Shown piece by piece: positions 36,468 through 45,830 of a stretch of DNA of 64,000 bases. How positions within the stretch are numbered: the first letter of the stretch is position 1; each line of letters begins with the position of its first letter. The stretch is from Lachnospiraceae bacterium G41 (GTDB lineage: Bacteria > Bacillota > Clostridia > Lachnospirales > Lachnospiraceae), in assembly GCA_900100245.1 (NCBI GenBank), contig FNEU01000011.1:17258-81257 (forward strand), read 5' to 3'. Made by a program: the position numbers and the translations under genes. The notes beneath the pieces were generated by a model. That model searched no databases, was not told the origin of the DNA, and was given only the letters and a program-made list of their open reading frames with translations.

Positions 36468-36483
36468 TTTCTTTTATGATGTT

Positions 36484-39400
36484 TTAGTATCCGAGGTAAC
36501 TGATATCAAGATCGACATTACCCTTGATACCGCTTACTTGGCCTTTGGATGTATGCTGCCATAAATCATATTTTCCGGAATAATCCGTCTCGCCACAATA
36601 ATGAGCAAGCCATATTTTATATGAATTCAACTGACTGACGTCAAGTTTGTTGTAATACCAGGATTTGGAAGCATATACACCCGGAGTGTAACCTGCTGAT
36701 TTAATTGTCTCACAGAATGCCCTACACACTGCCGTTCTGGTACCTTTGTCGAGTCCGTCGGCTCGGCCGTTGTGATTTCCGTTGGAATACTCACTGTCGA
36801 TAAAAATCGGATAAGAGATACGATATCCCTGTGCGAGGTTTACACAAAGAGAAGCTTCTTCTACAGCCTCTTTTTCGTTAACTGCCTGCGAGAATATATA
36901 CAATCCGACTTTAAGTCCGGCTGATGTGGCGCCCTGAATATAGGATTTATATTTCGAGTCTAAAATCAGACCACCCTGAGTGTATCCTCTGAATCCGCAT
37001 CGAATGATTACAAATGAAATACCGGAATTCTTTACAGCTGTCCAATCTATTGTTCCCTGATATGCGGATACATCAATTCCTCTTGACCCGCTATCTTTGA
37101 CAAGACTTCCGTCGGAAGCAAAATTATATTTTGCGCCACCGATAACCTGTTCTCCTGTAACCTTCTTTCCTTCTTCCGTAAAGTAATAAACACTTCCTTC
37201 AAGAGTCTGCCATCCGGTATACTTATATTCTACTTCACCTTTAATATAAAACTCGTTGTATTTATAGTAATCAGCCCATTTGGCTTCAACATATTTATTA
37301 TCAGATGTCTTATAATACAACTGATATTCTTTTCCGTCTTTAGTGAGTTTCAAAGGCTGAGTAGTATTCTTTGTGGGATCGTTCTTAACAGTTACCGACA
37401 CAGTTTTTGTAATCTGTTTTCCGTCAGCGCCCTTTTCAACCGTTGTTATACTGATATCTGATGTTCCTTCTTTGACTGCTGTAATAAGGCCTGTTGCCGA
37501 AACAGTTACGCAGTCATTTGATGCAGCATATTTTACGTTAGCATCTGACTGATATCCTTCTACCTTGGAAACTAACTGAAGAGTCTGTTCAACATAAAGT
37601 TCTGTCTTGCCGGTAATCTCTTTTCCGTCCGGACCGGTTACGGTTAATTTAAGAGCCGATGCAGCTTTTACCGTAATATTTACAGATGCGGCTTTACCAC
37701 TTCCGTCTGCTGCCGTTGCAGTAATGGTAGCAGTTCCCGGAGCAACTCCGGTAACATTTCCCGAATCGTCAACTGTTGCCACCGCCTGATCCGAACTGGA
37801 CCAAGTGATGCCTCTATTTGAAGCGTTCTCGGGAGAAGCGGTTGCTTTTAATGCAATTGTCTGATTTACTTGAACCTCGGAAGTACTGCTTTCAATCTTT
37901 ACATCAGAAACTAAAACACTTGCATCATCAATATTAAACCCTTCGGATCCACTAATTCCACTTCCATCATCTGCAACCGCAATAACCGATACGGTACCTT
38001 TTTTATTTCCTGTAACAACACAGGTATTATCATCGTTTGCACTAATGCTTGCAACGCCTTCGTCGCATATAAGATTCCAATTTACTTTCTTATTTGTCGC
38101 GTCTTCAGGAGAAACCGCTGCACTAAGAGTAAGTGATTCTCCAACAGTTATATCTTTCTTGCCTATAATAGTTATGCTCGCAACCTTTATATCCACAGGT
38201 GTATTATCCACAACGGTAACATTCCATGACTTTGGCTCGCCCGGAGTGCCGTCATCCTTAGTGGTTGTAGAAACCAGCACCCCAGTTCCGGCCGCAACTC
38301 CCTTGATACTGCCGCTAGTATCTGCAGTAACAACTCCATTAGCACCCGAAACATCCCAACTTACGGTTTCTCCCGGCTGAAGAATTACCGGGGTTTTCGT
38401 TTCTCCTACATTTAATGTTATATCGTCAACTCTTCTAAATCCTCCCCAGATAAAGGCACTCGCTAGAGTCTTAGGATCTTTTATCTCATTCTTGTTAACC
38501 TTTACGAATCCATCCTTACCGTCTATAGGAGTTGCTGTGGACTCAACCAGTTTAACAGTATCCTGAAGGACCTTTCCCTCGTCAACTTCCTTAACCTGAT
38601 TCTCTTCTTGTGCCAGATTAACCTGACTCATATCAACGGCTTCTTCTATAACATTGATAACCTGATATACTACGGTATCCTGAACCTTTACAATGGTTGC
38701 CGTTTCAGGGAATTCATATGGTTCTACCGAAATAACCCTTACTTCGTAGTTACCTGCTTCAAGATTATCTACATATATAACTCCGTCTAAATCGGTATCC
38801 ACCCAGTTGAATGTTTTACCGTTCGGTCCCTTCGCCGATACTTCAAAACGGACTCCTGTCACTAGCTTACCGGTATTTTTATCTACAAATTTTATCTTTA
38901 AATCTTTTTCAATCGAAGAAAAGTTTACCGAAATAGGAGCAACCTCTTCTTTTTCATCCTCCTCTTCCTCCTCACCTTCCTCTTTTTCTTCAGCAGAAAC
39001 ATCATCTTTTATTTCCTCTGCCGAAACAGTAATACTGTCCAAATAAGCTTTTGTGCCTATAGCTTCAATTCCTTCGTTTCCGACAGTGTCTATATCCGAA
39101 AACAGCACACCGATGGATGCAAATTGGGCTACATCTTCTTTATGAAGTTTTTCTTTAAACATTTTGGTTCCTAAAACTGCCAAGAGTACAATAAGAGCAA
39201 CCGCAATAAGCACTCCGACAAATTCAAAAAAGCCAAAACCGCCTTCGGAATCTTCATCCCTATGTCTTTTTGCTTTTCTTTTCTTTTTATTCTTCGCTTT
39301 GTTATTACTGATATTCTTCGAAGACTTTTCTGTTTTTGCCTTATTAAACTTTTCTCTGTTTTTCTTTCCCGGGTCCTCTTCTTCGAAATCGTAGGATTCG

Positions 39401-40044
39401 TCTTCTTCGAGTTTTTTAATTTCTTCAGATCCGCTTACACCAAAAATACCTTCTGCGGGAACAGCTTCTTGATATTCTTCTTCTGCCTGTTCTTCAGACT
39501 CGTCTAAAGTCATTTCATATTCGGGCTCTTCAGATTCTTCAGCCACTTCCGAATCTTCATCAGCTACGGCATATTCTGTATTATCCTCTGCATATTCTTC
39601 GGTTTCGACTTCTTCAGCATACTCAAGTCCATCGGAATTTTCTTCTGATGATTCCTCATACTGTGCTTCCTCGGAAACTGCCTCGTTCAATTCACCGGAA
39701 AAAGTATCTGTTCCCTGTTCGCTTTCAGGCACTTCGTAAACTTCCTCGTTTACAGTCTCTGCAACTTCATCGTCACTTAAAAAGCCCTCAACTTCCTCCA
39801 CGGAATCGATGACTCTGGTCTGTCCCAAATCAAGTCCCATATCTTCCACTGCGTTCTTTTCAAGCGCCTTTTCTATATCATCGGACGAAAAAACTTGAGT
39901 TTCTTTCATAACCATATTTATATCATTACTGAGTTCCGGATTGGGTGAACCAAGTTCCTCATAACGAAATTCAAGATCCCCTATGGAATCAAGATCTATC
40001 ATTTCTATCTCAGTATCAAATATGTTTTTCTTCTTATTATTCAT
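36484..40044 (-). CDS. Large membrane-anchored GH25 lysozyme with Ig-like domains
   Basis: 1186 residues in one frame. Residues 1-265 are acidic, E/D/S-rich, then lysine-rich, with no signal peptide. One span near 270-294 (FVGVLIAVALIVLLAVLG). Outside: a short E-rich linker, a SpaA/prealbumin-like module (~385-470), several bacterial Ig-like Big_2 modules (~550-890; VTGVAPGTATITATA is a typical end), a choline-binding-type repeat (GWQTLEGSVYYFTEEGKKV, ~940-980), and a GH25 domain from about 988 (RGIDVSAYQGTIDWTAVKNSG, IFIDSEY with the acidic pair, final DLWQHTSKGQV). GH25 cuts the glycan strand of peptidoglycan. The type II orientation with a large cytosolic acidic part is unusual. Confidence 0.9.
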   Translation of the reverse strand: MNNKKKNIFDTEIEMIDLDSIGDLEFRYEELGSPNPELSNDINMVMKETQVFSSDDIEKALEKNAVEDMGLDLGQTRVIDSVEEVEGFLSDDEVAETVNEEVYEVPESEQGTDTFSGELNEAVSEEAQYEESSEENSDGLEYAEEVETEEYAEDNTEYAVADEDSEVAEESEEPEYEMTLDESEEQAEEEYQEAVPAEGIFGVSGSEEIKKLEEDESYDFEEEDPGKKNREKFNKAKTEKSSKNISNNKAKNKKKRKAKRHRDEDSEGGFGFFEFVGVLIAVALIVLLAVLGTKMFKEKLHKEDVAQFASIGVLFSDIDTVGNEGIEAIGTKAYLDSITVSAEEIKDDVSAEEKEEGEEEEEDEKEEVAPISVNFSSIEKDLKIKFVDKNTGKLVTGVRFEVSAKGPNGKTFNWVDTDLDGVIYVDNLEAGNYEVRVISVEPYEFPETATIVKVQDTVVYQVINVIEEAVDMSQVNLAQEENQVKEVDEGKVLQDTVKLVESTATPIDGKDGFVKVNKNEIKDPKTLASAFIWGGFRRVDDITLNVGETKTPVILQPGETVSWDVSGANGVVTADTSGSIKGVAAGTGVLVSTTTKDDGTPGEPKSWNVTVVDNTPVDIKVASITIIGKKDITVGESLTLSAAVSPEDATNKKVNWNLICDEGVASISANDDNTCVVTGNKKGTVSVIAVADDGSGISGSEGFNIDDASVLVSDVKIESSTSEVQVNQTIALKATASPENASNRGITWSSSDQAVATVDDSGNVTGVAPGTATITATAADGSGKAASVNITVKAASALKLTVTGPDGKEITGKTELYVEQTLQLVSKVEGYQSDANVKYAASNDCVTVSATGLITAVKEGTSDISITTVEKGADGKQITKTVSVTVKNDPTKNTTQPLKLTKDGKEYQLYYKTSDNKYVEAKWADYYKYNEFYIKGEVEYKYTGWQTLEGSVYYFTEEGKKVTGEQVIGGAKYNFASDGSLVKDSGSRGIDVSAYQGTIDWTAVKNSGISFVIIRCGFRGYTQGGLILDSKYKSYIQGATSAGLKVGLYIFSQAVNEKEAVEEASLCVNLAQGYRISYPIFIDSEYSNGNHNGRADGLDKGTRTAVCRAFCETIKSAGYTPGVYASKSWYYNKLDVSQLNSYKIWLAHYCGETDYSGKYDLWQHTSKGQVSGIKGNVDLDISYLGY

Positions 40045-40202
40045 AATATGTCACCTCATAAGACCCCATACAAAGTTTATAGTACCATATTTTGCCCGAT
40101 TGTTCAATATATACGCCGTTTGTTTGCAATTATCCACAATATAATGTAATATAGTATGTAACTTGAATGGTTGTGGCCTATGGATTTAAAACGGAGATAA
40201 AA

Positions 40203-41273
40203 ATGCAGAATAATAGATCAAATCATAAAAGACCGTCAAGTGCAAAAGGCGGTTCTCATAAAAAAAGAAGAGTCCCCAACTACCCCCGTATTATCGGCTG
40301 GAGTATGGGTCTTATTCTTGTGATTGCAGTAATTGCAATTGTCCTTCGTATCTGTATATGGGACAAGGGCAAAGAATACGTAATGACTGCCGAGGACTAT
40401 GAACGTATCAACCTTGATACCATCGACAATGTTATTCTCTGGCCATCAGAACAGATAAATCCCGAATATGACGGAGTAACCGATGTTCTTGTGTTCGGAA
40501 ACGATTCTTTCCGTGAGGGAAGTGATAAGGGCGAGAGCATCATGGATATGTTTAAGAAAGAAGTCGAAAGCGACAAAGTCAAAATCTACGACTGCTGTCT
40601 GCCGGGTTCTTATCTGACCAGTTTCAATGAGACCGAAGAATCCCCCGAGAAATGTCCGGAGGATTACTTTACTCTGTTCTGGCTGATACTTAATACAAAA
40701 TCGAAGGATTTTTCCAAGCAGAACACCGCGCTTAATTATCTTGATTCATCCAAGTACGACATCGACAGATACAAAGAAGTTCTCGGCATTCTTGAAGGCG
40801 TAAACTTCGATAAAATCGATGTAATAATGCTCTGCTACGACGGACATGATTATCTCTTCGGCAAGAAACCGATTAACTACAACATCGACAATCCCGACAA
40901 TGCGCAGACCGAGAATGTTGCCACAGAGCTCGGTGCCCTCTACGTACTTGTCAACTTTATAAACAACATCAACCCGAATATCCAGTTCGTATTTGTTTCG
41001 CCCGCCTTCTGTTATGCAAAGAACGAAAACGGCAAGTTGGTTTCGAGCGCGAAATACGATACAGGCTACGGAACAATCGGCGAATATATTTATACCGCAA
41101 GATATACCATCAACAATTACTATCCGATGTCATACGTTGATATCTACAACGGCGTTCTTATAAATGAAGATAACGGAAAACATTACCTTGAAAATGACGG
41201 AATTACACCAAAAGAAACGGCCCGCAAAATGATTGCGAACCGTCTCATATATCTTTTAAAGGAAAGACTTTAG
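40203..41273 (+). CDS. SGNH-like membrane-anchored protein
   Basis: 356 residues from the ATG behind GGAGAT (MQNNRSNHKRPSS). A basic N-terminus precedes one span (WSMGLILVIAVIAIVLRICI). The rest has an SGNH-hydrolase layout with decayed motifs: VLVFGNDSFREGS in place of GDS, LCYDGHDYLF for the G/N block, and LENDGITPKETARK for the DxxH block, lacking the usual His. It may bind rather than cut esters. Divergent from the GH25 gene, and convergent with a membrane protein gene with a 4 bp overlap. Confidence 0.65.
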   Translation: MQNNRSNHKRPSSAKGGSHKKRRVPNYPRIIGWSMGLILVIAVIAIVLRICIWDKGKEYVMTAEDYERINLDTIDNVILWPSEQINPEYDGVTDVLVFGNDSFREGSDKGESIMDMFKKEVESDKVKIYDCCLPGSYLTSFNETEESPEKCPEDYFTLFWLILNTKSKDFSKQNTALNYLDSSKYDIDRYKEVLGILEGVNFDKIDVIMLCYDGHDYLFGKKPINYNIDNPDNAQTENVATELGALYVLVNFINNINPNIQFVFVSPAFCYAKNENGKLVSSAKYDTGYGTIGEYIYTARYTINNYYPMSYVDIYNGVLINEDNGKHYLENDGITPKETARKMIANRLIYLLKERL

Positions 41274-42604
41274 TTATTCTCTTTATTTTCAAACCAGATA
41301 AAAGATGAAAGCAAAACCCAAACTATTGTCGAACCGATGCTCGATACAAAGGAAGTTCCTTCCAGTGCGAAGAGCGTCTGTACGACGGTCCAGGAAATAC
41401 CGAGGCAGAGTACCAAAACTACTGCCTCTATTTTTTTATGCTTGCCTTCTTCGGGCTTTAACTGCTGCTTTAATGCGGACATTCTGATAACCGCCATCAC
41501 GAGAGCCTGACCTAAAATGATAAGCGCTGTTACAAAAAGGCCTTTCAGTCCGAAACTGAAATATGAATCAGCCAATTTCGGACAGTTCTCTTCAAACGCC
41601 GCATAGTAGTAGCCGTGATGTGTTACCAGGGTTTCCGACTTCATTTCGCTTCCCACAAGAAGCGGTGCGAACACTCCTCTTGCCACATCTCTTATATATC
41701 TCTTGGCAATTGTCTTTTTATATCTGTAATAAGCATTTGTGTAAAGGTTCTTCCAAATGACATCCATGTCAAGATTGTCTTCTTCGTATCTGTGAATAAT
41801 CTTCTTGAAGTTTCTGTAGGAATGGCCCGAATCGTAATCGGCATTTCTTATTACTCCTAAAAGATACTCTTCGTTCTTTTCATCCTTTTCGTAATCAAGA
41901 TAAGGAATAATCACTCTCGCAGCAATCTGCTCTTTTGTGGGCTGATGATAAAGCGTGTGGTTGATATTGTTGTATGTAAAATACTGAGGCATCAGCATTA
42001 TTATCACAAGTATGCAGAAAAGAAGAAGCGTATTTCTCCAGGACTTATCTGCCATGTTTCTGCCCTTAATTCCGATATTTCTGATAAGTGTAATTGTAAG
42101 GAACAAAAAGGTAATGAACACACCGATCCAGAATGCACCTCTGTTTAAGTAGGATAAAACCACAAGGAGCGCAAATATGCCGATAAGACACCAAAGTCTT
42201 CTGGTATGATCACCATAAAAGTATCTTAATGCAAAGAACACCAAGAGCATCAGAAGTGATACGCAAATAGCATAAAGTGTTGCATTGAAGTTGACACTTA
42301 AAACCGTAGGAAGCGTCATTACATATAAAACAACCGTACCGTAACAGAAAAACTTTGTCTTACTTCCCGCAACCTTTTTAACAATGGTCATAGTAAGAAT
42401 GAAAACCACTGCTGCCATAAGAACGAAACTTCCTGTTTCCTTGTAGTGGAAATAAAATTCCTTTCCGTTCTTAGGAGCAAAGATATTTTTTGCTAGCCAG
42501 GAAAGTGCAAAGACAGTCTGAACGAGTGTAAGCGCACAGAAAGCAGCAATGCCTGCGGTATTTAAATATTCTAAAAAGTATTTGGTTTTAGTCTTTTTAT
42601 CCAT
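41270..42604 (-). CDS. Polytopic membrane protein, surface glycan locus
   Basis: 444 residues with about ten spans; a large soluble loop in the second half (residues ~215-330) carries YLDYEKDEKNEEYLLGVIRNADYDSGHSY and KKTIAKRYIRDVARG. Plan resembles glycan-processing or GT-C-like membrane proteins, but no family motif is certain. Its ATG overlaps the end of the SGNH gene by one base, so the two are translationally linked. Confidence 0.6.
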   Translation of the reverse strand: MDKKTKTKYFLEYLNTAGIAAFCALTLVQTVFALSWLAKNIFAPKNGKEFYFHYKETGSFVLMAAVVFILTMTIVKKVAGSKTKFFCYGTVVLYVMTLPTVLSVNFNATLYAICVSLLMLLVFFALRYFYGDHTRRLWCLIGIFALLVVLSYLNRGAFWIGVFITFLFLTITLIRNIGIKGRNMADKSWRNTLLLFCILVIIMLMPQYFTYNNINHTLYHQPTKEQIAARVIIPYLDYEKDEKNEEYLLGVIRNADYDSGHSYRNFKKIIHRYEEDNLDMDVIWKNLYTNAYYRYKKTIAKRYIRDVARGVFAPLLVGSEMKSETLVTHHGYYYAAFEENCPKLADSYFSFGLKGLFVTALIILGQALVMAVIRMSALKQQLKPEEGKHKKIEAVVLVLCLGISWTVVQTLFALEGTSFVSSIGSTIVWVLLSSFIWFENKENN

Positions 42605-43458
42605 CAGTTAATTTCTCCGATAAAATCAGCAAGTGCGGAAGCATAAACTTCCTTTCCCGCATCGTTTAAATGAATTCCGTCGCTTAAGTACTGATCGTAA
42701 TTATCTTTATTTATTTCATTTCTTTCGCTGAAATCAAAGTAGTATACATTTTCGTATTCGTCCGCTAATTTTTTAAGTTCTGCATTGTATGCGGTTCTGT
42801 ATTCTTCAGTAACCTGATCGAAATAATCATCTCTCTCGCCATAGTAAATCAGCGTCGAATAAGTAACTTCGGGAAGAACGATCTTTAAATCGGGATATTC
42901 GTGAACGATTCTTTCAATACCGCATCTGATCGCACCGGCATATGTGAATTCATCATATTTGTCATTTGAAACCGCAGGTACTCTCAAATGCGCATCGTTG
43001 ACACCGTAGTTGACAATCAGTATTTCCTCTTTGTCAAAATTCGTTCCTGCCAATAGTTTTGCCTTCTGGAAACCATCGTTAATGGCTGCTGATAATCTCC
43101 TTACATTATCCGATACCGAAGCTTTGTTGCCTGTGCAGATAATGTTTGAAATATTGTAAAAACAAAGCTTGTCGGAATAATAATCCGGCTCGCCGCCGTC
43201 ATTTAATTTGGATGCACAGGTTCCGCCGATGGAGCAGTTTAACATTTCACAGTCAAGCTTGCTTTCAAGGATTTCTGCCAGATTTCTTTCGCCGTTTTTA
43301 TTGCAGAATAAACTGTCTCCTACAATCGCAATATTAAGCTTGTTTTCGTACAAAGGAAAAGTATATTTCTTCCTCGGAACCACAAAAATGGCAAGTACTG
43401 CAAAAAGCAAAACAAAAACAATAAATGAAATTAAAAATACCGTTTTTTTCTTCTTCAC
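42604..43458 (-). CDS. Membrane-anchored SGNH/GDSL hydrolase
   Basis: 284 residues. N-terminal span (VFLISFIVFVLLFAVLAIFVV), then block I NIAIVGDSLFCNK (catalytic Ser in GDS), a glycine-containing block II (CSIGGTCASKLN), block III IVNYGVNDAHLRVP (Asn) and block V YLSDGIHLNDAGKEVYA (Asp and His). All four SGNH blocks are intact, so it should be an active extracytoplasmic esterase, perhaps deacetylating wall or polysaccharide. Eleven bp downstream of murE. Confidence 0.88.
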   Translation of the reverse strand: MKKKKTVFLISFIVFVLLFAVLAIFVVPRKKYTFPLYENKLNIAIVGDSLFCNKNGERNLAEILESKLDCEMLNCSIGGTCASKLNDGGEPDYYSDKLCFYNISNIICTGNKASVSDNVRRLSAAINDGFQKAKLLAGTNFDKEEILIVNYGVNDAHLRVPAVSNDKYDEFTYAGAIRCGIERIVHEYPDLKIVLPEVTYSTLIYYGERDDYFDQVTEEYRTAYNAELKKLADEYENVYYFDFSERNEINKDNYDQYLSDGIHLNDAGKEVYASALADFIGEIN

Positions 43459-43468
43459 TGATTTTTCC

Positions 43469-44929
43469 TTAATGGTTTTTCATATATTCTTTGATAACTT
43501 CTTCTTCGGAAAAGTGTCTCTTTACACCCTTTACTTCCTGATAGGTCTCGTGGCCTTTACCGATTAGCGCAACGATTTCGCCGGGCTTTGAAATGTCCAA
43601 AAGATGCTCGATGGCTTCCTTGCGGTCATAGATAACTTCATACGGGCAGTCATGCTCTTTTATGCCTTCGATAATCGATTTGTTGATATCATCAATCTCT
43701 TCGAATCTCGGATTGTCCTCGGTCAGAATGATGTAATCCGCGAATCTGGATGCGGCTTCACCCATATCGTGACGTCTTGCAACGGGCTTGTTTCCACCGC
43801 CTCCGAAAAGAACTGTGAGCTTCTTCGGATTGTAAGCACGAAGGGTAGACAGAACGCTCTCTGTTGAAATCGCATTGTGTGCGTAATCAATGATAAATGT
43901 GCCTTTAGGCAGCGCTTCTTTTACGAGCTGTGTTCTGCCCTTGATATGAATGTTTATAAGGCCGTTTACAATGTCGCTGTCATCCGCTCCTAAAAGATGC
44001 GTAACTTCAGCCGCAATAAGTGCATTGTCGACATTGTGGATGCCGGGAATTCCGATTGTGATGTCTTTATTTACATCGCCGTGCATCAGGAAGGAAACGC
44101 CGATGATATCGTCTTCCCAGGTGTTCTTAATGTCGGTTGCGTAAAGATATGCTTCACCCTTTACGGAAACGGTTCTAAGGTTGGGAGCATATTCCGCCAT
44201 CTCCAAACCGTATTCGTCATCCACGTTGATGACTGCAGTTTCGACCTGCTTAAAGAATGCCTTTTTGCAGTTTTTGTATTCTTCGAAATCTTCATGCTCG
44301 CCGGGTCCGATATGGTCGGGTGAAAGATTCGTAAAAGCTCCGATTGCAAAATGAATGCCTGCAATTCTGTCAAGCTTTACGGCCTGCGAGGAAACCTCCA
44401 TGAAGACAACCTTGCAGCCGGCATCAGCCATCTTTTTAAAGAGTCCCTGTATCTCAAAGGATTCGGGTGTGGTGTTCTTGGTCTCGATATATTCGTTACC
44501 TACATATGCGCCGATGGTTCCGATCATTCCGACCTTAACGCCGGATACTTCCATAATGCTCTTGCACATATGCGTGGTAGTGGTTTTTCCTTTGGTTCCG
44601 GTCACACCGACAATAACGAGTTTGTCCGCGGGATTGTCAAAATAGTTTGCCGCAATTTTAGATAATGCAACTCTTGAATTAACAACCTTTAAAACGGTAA
44701 CACCTTCTTTTTTTACATCAACATCTTTTTCAACTACTAAAAGAGCCGCACCCTTTTCAATCGCAGAATCGATATATGCATGTCCGTCGGTATTAAAACC
44801 TGTGAGGCATACAAATGCACTGCCCTCAGTCACTTTTCTTGAATCGTAAACGACATCTTTTATTTCTTTATCAAGTGTTCCGGAGAGGACTTCATAAAGA
44901 ATTCCTTCCATCAGTTTCTCAATTGTCAT
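43469..44929 (-). CDS. murE: UDP-MurNAc-tripeptide synthetase, meso-DAP type
   Basis: 486 residues from the ATG behind AAGGGGA (MTIEKLMEG). P-loop VGVTGTKGKTTTTHM near residue 110, the carbamylated-lysine neighbourhood, and EDNPRFE near 400, where DNPR is the marker for meso-diaminopimelate binding rather than lysine. Adds the third residue of the peptidoglycan stem peptide. Its start overlaps the dapF end by 11 bp, linking DAP supply to use. Confidence 0.95.
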   Translation of the reverse strand: MTIEKLMEGILYEVLSGTLDKEIKDVVYDSRKVTEGSAFVCLTGFNTDGHAYIDSAIEKGAALLVVEKDVDVKKEGVTVLKVVNSRVALSKIAANYFDNPADKLVIVGVTGTKGKTTTTHMCKSIMEVSGVKVGMIGTIGAYVGNEYIETKNTTPESFEIQGLFKKMADAGCKVVFMEVSSQAVKLDRIAGIHFAIGAFTNLSPDHIGPGEHEDFEEYKNCKKAFFKQVETAVINVDDEYGLEMAEYAPNLRTVSVKGEAYLYATDIKNTWEDDIIGVSFLMHGDVNKDITIGIPGIHNVDNALIAAEVTHLLGADDSDIVNGLINIHIKGRTQLVKEALPKGTFIIDYAHNAISTESVLSTLRAYNPKKLTVLFGGGGNKPVARRHDMGEAASRFADYIILTEDNPRFEEIDDINKSIIEGIKEHDCPYEVIYDRKEAIEHLLDISKPGEIVALIGKGHETYQEVKGVKRHFSEEEVIKEYMKNH

Positions 44930-45773
44930 AAATGTATTCCCCTTCAAAAACGACATGACTCGGACCTTTCATATGAACCAGTCCTTTCTCGTCCCATTTT
45001 ACTTCAAGCGGTCCGCCTATCTGCATAACGGTGGCTTCCCTGTCGCAAAGCCCTAATCTGTTCGCAAACACAAGTGCCGTACAACAGCCGGTGCCACAGC
45101 CTATCGTCTCGCCGCAGCCTCGCTCCCATTCACGGATTTGAATGTTCTTTCTGTCAACGACACGCGCAAAAGTCACGTTGGTTCTCTTCGTAAAAAGAGG
45201 ATGTGTCTCTATCGCCGGTCCGATGGTTTCGATATCCAGGTTTTCCAGATCGTCCGTAAAAATCACGGTATGCGGATTGCCCCATGAAAGAGAGGACATC
45301 CTAACATTCATTATTCTGCCGCCCGCATTTACCTTAACGCTCTCGTTAAAGAACTCTTCTTTTTCAAAGTCCACGGGAATGGCCGCGGGATTAAATATCG
45401 GCTCTCCGATTTCCGCTTCGATATTCTTAACCTCTCCGTCTTCCACGGATAAATAGAGATTTTTGATACCGCCGAGGGTCTCGATTTTAATTTCGGTCTT
45501 GTCAGTAAGCTTGTGGTAATATGCAAACATTGCCACGCTTCTTACGGCATTTCCGCACATCTCGGCCTCGGTTCCGTCGGGGTCAAATATGCGCATCCTG
45601 AAGTCGGCTTTATCTGACGGACATACGAGCACAAGTCCGTCCCCACCAACGCCAAAATGGCGATCAGAAATCTGAATCGCCACTTCATTCCAGTTTAAAT
45701 CCGGCAGTCCGGCCACATTTACATATACGTAATCGTTGCCGTATGCCTGCATTTTTGTAAACGGTATTTTCAT
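44919..45773 (-). CDS. dapF: Diaminopimelate epimerase
   Basis: 284 residues from the ATG behind AGGTG (MKIPFTKMQAYGND). Catalytic cysteines are in AEMCGNAVRSVAMF (about residue 73) and GCGETIGCGTGCCTAL (about 218), the paired thiolate/thiol of the enzyme. Converts LL- to meso-DAP in lysine and peptidoglycan synthesis. The upstream ATG used by a longer frame lies directly against a dispersed repeat and is not preferred. Confidence 0.95.
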   Translation of the reverse strand: MKIPFTKMQAYGNDYVYVNVAGLPDLNWNEVAIQISDRHFGVGGDGLVLVCPSDKADFRMRIFDPDGTEAEMCGNAVRSVAMFAYYHKLTDKTEIKIETLGGIKNLYLSVEDGEVKNIEAEIGEPIFNPAAIPVDFEKEEFFNESVKVNAGGRIMNVRMSSLSWGNPHTVIFTDDLENLDIETIGPAIETHPLFTKRTNVTFARVVDRKNIQIREWERGCGETIGCGTGCCTALVFANRLGLCDREATVMQIGGPLEVKWDEKGLVHMKGPSHVVFEGEYIYDN

Positions 45774-45793
45774 TAAACACCTCTGCGTCATTT

Positions 45794-45824
45794 GGAGCCA
45801 GGCACACTTCGTGAGCCAGGCACC
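45794..45824. repeat. 31-bp GTGCCTGGCTC-type dispersed repeat, copy C
   Basis: GGAGCCAGGCAC then GAGCCAGGCACC after 7 bp, in the gap between the transsulfuration gene and dapF. Same family as copies at 9904 and 14308. Confidence 0.75.
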
Positions 45825-45830
45825 ATTATT

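Noticed and set aside
38608..39507. Plus-strand frames opposite the GH25 gene
   Set aside because: They mirror the acidic and repeat-rich coding strand (low-complexity S/F runs) and lack ribosome binding sites.
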